From assembly GCA_023391285.1 (NCBI GenBank), contig JAEWBF010000117.1, forward strand, positions 11,168 through 75,167: a stretch of DNA of 64,000 bases, given 5' to 3'. This DNA comes from Verrucomicrobiota bacterium (lineage in GTDB: Bacteria; Verrucomicrobiota; Verrucomicrobiia; Opitutales; Opitutaceae). A model generated the notes under the pieces. It had not been told where the DNA came from, did not search any database, and saw only the letters and a list, made by a program, of their open reading frames with translations. Positions 43,630 through 50,600 of the stretch are shown here, in pieces. How positions within the stretch are numbered: the first letter of the stretch is position 1; the number at the start of each line of letters is the position of its first letter. A program made the position numbers and the translations under genes.

Positions 43630-44250
43630 TCAGGCGGCGGCGGTCACGCCCAGCGCCTGAGCCTCACGCGTCGATTCAACCACGTGGTCGACGATTCCAT
43701 ACGCCTTCGCCTCATGGGCGCTCAGGTAGTAATCGCGGTCAGAATCCTTTTCGACCTGGGTCACATCCTTGCCGGTGTGCTTCGCAATGGTCTCGTTCAA
43801 CGTCTTGCGCCAGCGCAGGATTTCGCGAGCCGCGATCGCAATATCCGCCGCCTGCCCGCCCGCGCCGCCGCTCGGCTGGTGAATCATCACGCGGCTGTTC
43901 GGCAGCGCAAAACGCTTCCCCTTCGTCCCCGCCGCCAGCAACACCGTGCTCATGCTCGCGGCCATGCCGACGCAGTAAGTAACGATATCACATTGCAGGA
44001 AGTTCATCGTGTCATAGATGGCCATGCCACCCGTCACGACGCCGCCCGGAGAGTTGATGTAGAGCTGAATGTCCTTCTTCGGATCCTCCATCTGCAGGAA
44101 GAACATCTGGGCAATCACGAGATTCGCCACCGTATCGTCGATCGGCGTGCCGATGAAGATGATGCGGTCCTTCAACAGGCGCGAATAGATGTCCATCGAC
44201 CGCTCGCCGCGGCCGGTATTCTCCAAGACGATAGGAACGTAGTAGCTCAC
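43630..44250 (-). CDS. clpP: ATP-dependent Clp protease proteolytic subunit ClpP
   Basis: A 206-residue serine peptidase. The catalytic Ser is in GMAASMSTVLLAAG, the His in RVMIHQPSGGAGG, and the Asp in SDRDYYLSAHEA. N-terminal SYYVPIVLENTGRGERSMDI and IYSRLLKDRIIFIG are classical ClpP. I chose GTG 44250 because conservation begins right there; the frame runs on to 44325 but encodes unrelated sequence overlapping tig. ClpP forms the two-ring degradation chamber used by ClpX. The gap to the upstream tig stop is 22 bp. Confidence 0.97.
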   Translation of the reverse strand: MSYYVPIVLENTGRGERSMDIYSRLLKDRIIFIGTPIDDTVANLVIAQMFFLQMEDPKKDIQLYINSPGGVVTGGMAIYDTMNFLQCDIVTYCVGMAASMSTVLLAAGTKGKRFALPNSRVMIHQPSGGAGGQAADIAIAAREILRWRKTLNETIAKHTGKDVTQVEKDSDRDYYLSAHEAKAYGIVDHVVESTREAQALGVTAAA

Positions 44251-44272
44251 AGTGGTTGTGGTATTTCGGCAG

Positions 44273-45595
44273 TTAAGCCTTCGGCTGAACTGTCGCCACC
44301 GTAGCCTTGGAGACGAGGAAATCAATCGCCTTGTCGAAAATGATCGATTGCTGCACCGCGCGGAGTTGCTCGCGATCGCTGCTCAACGCCTTCACGAGCT
44401 TGTCCGGCTTCTGCTGCGTGCGCATCGCCTCACGATAGATGAACGAATCGATGTCGCGCTCCTCCACCTGGATCTTCTCGGCTTCGGCGATCTTCGCCAA
44501 AATCAGCTGCATCTTGATCCGCTTCTCGGCCGCTTTCCGCGCGCCGTCGAAGAGTTCCTTCTTCCCCTTTTCGAATTCTTCCTGCGGCACGCCGCGACGC
44601 ATGTTCTCCTCGATGAACTGCCGCAGCACCGCCTGCGTCTCGTTTTCAACGAGCGACTCCGGCACCGGAAAATCGACCTTCGCCGCGAGCGCATCCGAAA
44701 CTTGGCGACGCTGCTCCGAACGATTGCGCGACTCCTTCTGCATCTTGAGCTGATTGCGCACCGCGCTCTTCAACGCCTCCAAGTCGTCGACCCGGTTGGC
44801 TTTGAAGAAGGCTTCATCAAGCGGCGGCAGCGAGCGTTCGCGGATTTCCTGAACCTCGACGGCGTAAATAGCCGTTTTGCCGGCGAGTGCCGGCACGGCC
44901 GCGAAGTCCGCCGGAAACGTGATCGTGACATCCTTCTTGTCACCCGGCTTCAGTCCGGCGAGCTGCGTGCCCAGCCCGGGGATCACACCTTCGTTCTCGC
45001 CTTCCACTTCCTCCCACGTCTGCGGGACTTTCCCATAAATCTGCTTGTCCGGCGCGAGCTCGGTAATCGGCTTGCCATCAATCGTCCCCTCGTAAGCCAA
45101 CTTCACGTAATCGCTCTTCACCGCCGGACGATCCGCCACCTTGAACTCCGCTCGCTCCGCGCGCATGCCTTCGATCACTTGATCCACTTCGGCATCGGTC
45201 GGATCGGTCGGCGCGACCTCCGTCGGCAAACCCACATACTCCGGCAGCGCGAATTCCGGACGGACGTCCAACGTGATCGTCACCGTCACCGGCTGACCGG
45301 TTTTGATCTCACCGGGCTCGACATTCACGATGTTCAACACGTCCAGCTTCTGCTGTTCGAGGCCGTCCCGGTAGGTTTTCGCCACCACCTTCTGCTTGAA
45401 CTCGTCGCCGATCTCCTTCGCGAAACGCTTCGCCACCACCGCAGCCGGAGCTTTGCCCGGACGAAACCCAGGAATGCGCGCGAGCTGGGTATACTCCTTT
45501 ACGACGTCCTGATGAACGGTGTCGACTTCGCCGGATTCCAGCGTGACGACGAGACTTTTACGAGTGTCGGAGAGGCTATTCAGTTGAACGTTCAC
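44273..45595 (-). CDS. tig: Trigger factor
   Basis: A 440-residue ribosome-associated chaperone. The N-terminal ribosome-binding signature is present (IPGFRPGKAP, near residue 43). A central FKBP-like PPIase domain spans about residues 155-240 and a long helical C-terminal domain runs from about 260 to the end. The start is GTG 45595 (VNVQLNSLSD...), where family similarity begins; upstream frame to 45736 is not conserved-looking. It sits first in the tig-clpP-clpX group, so promoter elements upstream would drive all three. Confidence 0.93.
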   Translation of the reverse strand: MNVQLNSLSDTRKSLVVTLESGEVDTVHQDVVKEYTQLARIPGFRPGKAPAAVVAKRFAKEIGDEFKQKVVAKTYRDGLEQQKLDVLNIVNVEPGEIKTGQPVTVTITLDVRPEFALPEYVGLPTEVAPTDPTDAEVDQVIEGMRAERAEFKVADRPAVKSDYVKLAYEGTIDGKPITELAPDKQIYGKVPQTWEEVEGENEGVIPGLGTQLAGLKPGDKKDVTITFPADFAAVPALAGKTAIYAVEVQEIRERSLPPLDEAFFKANRVDDLEALKSAVRNQLKMQKESRNRSEQRRQVSDALAAKVDFPVPESLVENETQAVLRQFIEENMRRGVPQEEFEKGKKELFDGARKAAEKRIKMQLILAKIAEAEKIQVEERDIDSFIYREAMRTQQKPDKLVKALSSDREQLRAVQQSIIFDKAIDFLVSKATVATVQPKA

Positions 45596-45632
45596 GGAAG
45601 TGTAAGAGCGGTGTTGAGACAGAGAATTGCCC

Positions 45633-45660
45633 ACGGTAGGTCGCACCCGCAGCCGGTCAA
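45633..45660 (-). promoter_or_regulatory. Candidate sigma-70 promoter for tig-clpP-clpX
   Basis: On the minus strand TTGACC (plus 45655-45660) matches the -35 box in five of six positions. TACCGT (plus 45633-45638) is a poor -10 box 16 bp further, about 38 bp before the tig start. Weak -10, so tentative. Confidence 0.35.
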
Positions 45661-45717
45661 TGCCGGATTCAGAGCCTGTTCTGCCTTCTGCGCGCTTGCA
45701 CGGCCGGAACGCCAACC

Positions 45718-45738
45718 GTTTGGTTGCCTGAACCAAAC
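45718..45738 (+). promoter_or_regulatory. Perfect inverted repeat directly abutting the tsaB start codon
   Basis: GTTTGGTT (45718-45725) and AACCAAAC (45731-45738) form a perfect 8-bp dyad around GCCTG, and the tsaB ATG begins at the next base. It lies in the divergent tig/tsaB region. It could be an operator for both directions or an mRNA hairpin affecting tsaB initiation. Which one applies cannot be read from sequence. Confidence 0.5.
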
Positions 45739-46383
45739 ATGCCCAGCCTTCGCGAACTCCTCGCCGCGCACGACTCGCTGCTGCTCGTCGACGCAGCTTC
45801 CGCAGTCATTCAAGCCGGTTGGCTGGAGCATCAACCGAACAATCCAGCCGGCTTCGCCGCCCGCTGGGAATCGCGCGCCGAAGAAGCCGGCATCGGGCTG
45901 TTCCACGCGCTCGAAGCCTTGATGGCAAAACCCGCCGAGGCGGGCGCGTTCGTGTTCTGCGACGGTCCCGGATCCATCCTCGGCATTCGCACGACCGCCG
46001 TCGCACTGCGCAGCTGGCAAGTGCTACATCCGCGGCCGGTCTTCGCTTTTCACAGTCTCGACCTCGTCGCTCGCGCGTTGGGTCGCAACGAAGTGACTGT
46101 GATCGCCGACGCCCGACGCGACACCTGGCATTCCCTTTCCCTCGACCAAAAGCTGCGTCGCGTGCCTACCGGAGAACTCACCGGCGATCTCGTGATGCCG
46201 GAAAATTTCCGCCATTGGTCTCAACTTCCTCCCGGCGTTCGCCTCACGCCCTACGCGCTCGGCGAACTGTTTCCGCGCGCGATCGATGCCGATCTTTTCC
46301 GCGCGACCGACGCGCCCGACGCGTTTCTCCACGAGGAGCCGAGCTACGTCACGTGGACGCCGCAAATCCACCGCGCGCCATGA
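45739..46383 (+). CDS. tsaB: tRNA threonylcarbamoyladenosine biosynthesis protein TsaB
   Basis: A 214-residue protein with the TsaB/TsaD-like ASKHA pattern: LLLVDAASAVIQAGWLE at the N-terminus, the family motif FCDGPGSILGIRTTAVALRS (TsaB GPGSFTGLR type), VTVIADARRDTWHSLSL and the C-terminal EPSYVTW. TsaB pairs with TsaD and TsaE in making the t6A modification of ANN-decoding tRNAs. The sequence is divergent, for example I-L in place of F-T in the motif. ATG 45739 abuts an inverted repeat. It overlaps alr by ATGA. Confidence 0.8.
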   Translation: MPSLRELLAAHDSLLLVDAASAVIQAGWLEHQPNNPAGFAARWESRAEEAGIGLFHALEALMAKPAEAGAFVFCDGPGSILGIRTTAVALRSWQVLHPRPVFAFHSLDLVARALGRNEVTVIADARRDTWHSLSLDQKLRRVPTGELTGDLVMPENFRHWSQLPPGVRLTPYALGELFPRAIDADLFRATDAPDAFLHEEPSYVTWTPQIHRAP

Positions 46384-47528
46384 TGCCGCATCACGCCGCC
46401 CCTCCCCTGCGCTGCTGGGCCGAAATCGATCTGGCCGCGCTCGAGCGCAACCTGCGGCTGATCCGTGCAAGCCTTCCCGCGCACATGCGCTACGTCGCGG
46501 TGATCAAAGCCGACGCCTACGGCCATGGCCTGCATCAAACCGCCGCCCGCCTCATGCACGCCGGCGCCGATCTCTTCGCCGTCGCCAACGTCACCGAAGC
46601 CGCCGCTTTGCGTGAACTCGGTCCCGGCTGGCCGATCCTGCTGCTCAGTCCGCTTCTCCCCGAGGAAGATCGCTACCTCGCCGACTACGATCTCACGCCC
46701 ACCGTTTCCTGCGAAGACGAGGTCAAACGTTTCAACGAAGTCGGTCGCATCGCCGGCCGCCCGATTTCGGTTCACATGAAAATCGACACCGGCATGGGCC
46801 GGCTCGGCGTGTGGCACGAAAACGCTCCTGCACTCCACGCCGCCATCGTCGCCGCGCCGCATCTGAAACTCGCCGGCGTCTTCACCCACTTCGCCGCGCC
46901 CGACGACGTCGCTTTCACCGCCGAACAACGGCGTCGCTTCCTCGCCGCCCTCGCCAGCTGTCCCGGCCTCGCGCTCGACCGAATCTTTGTCCACGCCGAC
47001 AACAGCGAGGGCATCGAAACGCTCCCTGGCTCGAGTCCCTTCAACGCCGTTCGCATCGGCCTTCTGCAGTTCGGCATTCTCCCCCATCCGAACTCGCTCC
47101 TCGCGCAAGTCCGGACCGAGCCTGTATTCAGTTTTCGAACACGCGTGGGGCTCGTGAAAACGCTGCCCGCCGGCCAAACGATCAGCTACGGCCGCACCCA
47201 CACCCTCCCGCGCGAAACCCGCATCGCGATCCTCTGCGCCGGCTACGCCGACGGAATCCCCCGCTCGATGAGTAATCGGGCTAAGGTCCTCATCCGCGGC
47301 CACCGCTGCCCCGTTCTGGGACGCGTCACGATGGACCAAACGATTGTGGACATTTCTCCTTTGCCTGAAGCGGCGAGCGGCGATGAAGCCGTGCTGGTCG
47401 GCACTCAAGGGGCTGAAACGATCGCGATCGCCGAGTTTAGCGCTTGGGAGGAAACGATCCCCTGGGAGACGTTGTGTTCGATTACTAAACGCGTTCCAAG
47501 AATTTACCGAACGGCGTTGGGCGTGTGA
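46380..47528 (+). CDS. alr: Alanine racemase
   Basis: A 382-residue fold-type III PLP enzyme. The PLP lysine is in VIKADAYGHG and the acid/base tyrosine in ISYGRTHTLP; LCAGYADGIPR, MGRLGVW and PVLGRVTMDQTIVDIS are classical alr blocks. It interconverts L- and D-alanine for peptidoglycan. It starts with ATG 46380 in an ATGA overlap with tsaB and is likely co-transcribed. Length is normal. Confidence 0.95.
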   Translation: MMPHHAAPPLRCWAEIDLAALERNLRLIRASLPAHMRYVAVIKADAYGHGLHQTAARLMHAGADLFAVANVTEAAALRELGPGWPILLLSPLLPEEDRYLADYDLTPTVSCEDEVKRFNEVGRIAGRPISVHMKIDTGMGRLGVWHENAPALHAAIVAAPHLKLAGVFTHFAAPDDVAFTAEQRRRFLAALASCPGLALDRIFVHADNSEGIETLPGSSPFNAVRIGLLQFGILPHPNSLLAQVRTEPVFSFRTRVGLVKTLPAGQTISYGRTHTLPRETRIAILCAGYADGIPRSMSNRAKVLIRGHRCPVLGRVTMDQTIVDISPLPEAASGDEAVLVGTQGAETIAIAEFSAWEETIPWETLCSITKRVPRIYRTALGV

Positions 47529-47540
47529 GCGACAGGATAG

Positions 47541-47560
47541 TCTAGGGTTATAACCCTAGA
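47541..47560 (+). promoter_or_regulatory. Perfect 20-bp palindrome upstream of the PEP-CTERM repeat protein
   Basis: TCTAGGGTTATAACCCTAGA is its own reverse complement over 20 bases. It lies 12 bp after alr and 50 bp before the repeat-protein start. With no loop and no following T-run, it fits a binding site for a dimeric regulator better than a terminator. Its AT-rich core also contrasts with the GC-rich surroundings. Confidence 0.6.
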
Positions 47561-47580
47561 TTAGTGATTGACCCCGAGGG

Positions 47581-47594
47581 GGCCGCAGGATTGC
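47581..47594 (+). promoter_or_regulatory. Weak sigma-54-like -24/-12 element
   Basis: GG at 47581-47582 and GC at 47593-47594 have the exact 10-bp spacing of sigma-54 promoters, with TTGC at the -12 side. The rest of the consensus is poorly matched. Transcription would start near 47605, giving almost no leader before ATG 47611, unless translation starts at GTG 47638. Low confidence. Confidence 0.15.
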
Positions 47595-47610
47595 GTTTCG
47601 ACACCCAGCC

Positions 47611-50600
47611 ATGCGCCTCCAACCGCTTCATCGTTTTGTGCCCAGCGGGACTATCGTGCTCAAGGCCCTTTGCTGCGTTCTGGGTGCCTTCGTTCTCTCG
47701 AACCTCAGCTCCTCTCTCTTTGCTCAGACCACATTGTATTTCGACGCAGCATCGGGCAATGGTCTTGGCTCCGGAAGCGGCACCGTCAGTTGGAATTCCT
47801 CGACGTGGAATACGCAAAGCAACGGGAATGGTGGACGCGCCAATTGGACGAACGGGCGTCTCGCTCGATTCAATGCGGGATCCGGCGCTTATACCGTAAA
47901 TGTGACGGCCGCCACGACCTTCGCCGGCGCCACGGTCGACAACGGGCAGGTGACGATCACGGCAAGCGGTGCCGGCACGCTCGCCCTCTCGGCCAACTCG
48001 GCGTTCAACATTGCCGCTGGCAAAGGCCTAAACATCGCCACCGCGCTCGGCGGCAATTATTCGCTGACCAAGTCAGGTAATGGAATCCTCACCCTGTCGA
48101 GTAGTAACACCTATACGGGAGGCACGACCCTGACGGCAGGGACACTGGGAATCGGCCACAACAATGCCCTAGGCAGCGGCACATTGACGCTCAACGGCGG
48201 CACCCTTTCGGCCAGCGGCGGCGCACGTTCCATTGCCAATAACCTCACCCTCTCCGCCAACAGCACCATCGCTGGCAGCGACAATCTCACCGTCACCGGC
48301 ACATTCACCAATACCGCCAACCGCACACTTACGATCAACAACTCCGGCCTCACCACGCTCGGGAACATCAGTCTCTCCAATAGCAACACCGCCCGCACCC
48401 TTACCATCGCCGGCACTGGAAACACGACCGTTTCGGGCGTCATCGCCAACGGTGGCACCGGCGCAGGCAATCTCACGAAAAGCGGCAACGGCACCCTCAC
48501 CCTCACCGGCACCAACACCTACACCGGCACCACTACGATCAGCGGCGGCACTCTGCAAATTGGCGCGGGTGGCACCACCGGATCCATCGCCGGCACCAGC
48601 ATCGTCAACAATGCCGCGTTGGCCTTCGATCGTTCCAATGACCTCACCTACGCGGGCGTGGTATCAGGGACGGGCAGCGTTACCAAAGCTGGCAACGGGA
48701 CCCTTACGTTGACCGGCGCGAACACCTACACGGGCACCACGACCATCAGCGGCGGCACTTTGCAGATCGGCTCCGGCGGCACCACCGGTTCCGTCGCCAG
48801 CACCAGCATCGTCAACAACGCCGCCTTGGTCTTCAACCGTTCGAACGCCGTCACCTACTCCGGCGTGATTTCCGGAACCGGCAGCGTCATCAAAGCCGGC
48901 AGCGGAACCCTTACACTCTCGGGATCGAACACCTACACTGGCGACACCGCCATCCAAGCCGGCATACTCCAGACCACGGGCAGTAACCGCATCGCCGACG
49001 GATCGAACCTCAATATCGGAGCAGCCGGCACCTTCCAATTCGACTGGGGCGGGAACAGTGAGACCGTCGGCGCTCTCTCCGGCTCCGGCACGCTCTCTCT
49101 TCGAGGCAGCACGTTCACCACCTCAACCTCGGCGGATACCTTTTTTTCCGGAACGATCACCGACAGTTACGGCGTATTCCGCAAAGCCGGCACCGGCAAC
49201 CTCACCCTCACGGGTAACAATACCTACACGGGTATCACCTACATCGATGGTGGCACCCTCATCGCCGCCAGTTCCAACGCTCTCGGCGGATCTACGTCCG
49301 GCAACGTCATCGCCAACAACGCCACTCTCGCTCTCCAAGGAGACATTACGCTTACCGAAGGCAGCTTCTCCGTTCAAGGGACGGGCGACGGGGGCGTGGG
49401 CGCCATCTACAACATCTCCGGCAACAACACGCTCGCCGCCACCCTGAACCTCGCCGGTGCTACCACCGTCGGCTCCGCGACGGGAACCCTCACCCTCGGC
49501 GGACTCTCCTTGGGCTCCAATGTCACTTTCGCCGGGAATGGAAACTTCGCGTCCAACGGCGTTATCAACGGAAGCGGCACGTTGATCAAAACCGGCGCCG
49601 GCACTCTCACGCTCTCCGGTGGAGCTGCCAACACCTACGGCGCTACGAACGTCAACGAAGGCACCGTGATTCTCGCAAAATCCGACGGCATCAGCGCGCT
49701 CGGCCACGGCGCCATCACGATTGGCGACGGAAGCGGTGGCGCCGGCTCTGCGATCGTTCAACTCGCCGGCAACAACCAAATCGTCGATCACGCCCCGTCT
49801 ATCACGTTCAACAGCGACGGTCGCCTCGACCTCAACGGCTACAGCGAAACCCTCAACGTGATCTCCGGATCCGGTGGCCAGATCGCCCTCGGCGGCGGTA
49901 GTCTCGCCCTCGGCGTCAGCTCCGGTTCCTCCACTTTCGGCGGCACGATCACTGGCGCTGGCACCTTCACAAAACTCGGCTCCGGAGTCGTCACACTTTC
50001 CGGTGCCAACACCTACACCGCTGCGACCGTGATCGAGGCCGGCATCCTCCGCGCCGGCGCCGCCAATGCCTTCTCCTCCGGCTCCGCCGTCTCTCTCGCT
50101 AATGTCTCCAGCGCTATCCTCGATCTCAATGGATTCAATCAATCCATTGGCTCTCTCAGCGGTGGTGGTTCCACGGGCGGCAATGTCACCCTGGGATCGG
50201 CCTCACTGACCGTTGGCGCCGATAACTCCAACACCGCTTTCGGCGGAGTCATCTCCGGATCCGGCAACCTGATCAAGGTCGGTTCAGGCAATCTCACCTT
50301 GACCGGCTCCAGCACCTACACCGGCACCACCACCATTAGCGCGGGCACTCTCCAGATTGGAGCAGGCGGCACGACGGGCTCGATCGCCAGCACCAGCATC
50401 GTCAACAATGCCAATCTCGCCTTCGATCGATCCGACGCCACGAGTTTCTCCGGCACAATCTCGGGATCGGGCGCGCTTACCAAGCTTGGCTCCGGCACGC
50501 TCACCCTTACCAACGCCAACACCTACACCGGCGCGACTACCATCAACAACGGCACGCTCCAGCTGAACGGCACAAACGTCCTCTCGAACCCCGACATCGT

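Noticed and set aside
47541..47560. Telomere-like GGGTTA/TAACCC sequence as a mobile-element or replication end
   Set aside because: It is a single palindrome with no tandem copies and no nearby mobile gene; a regulator site is simpler.
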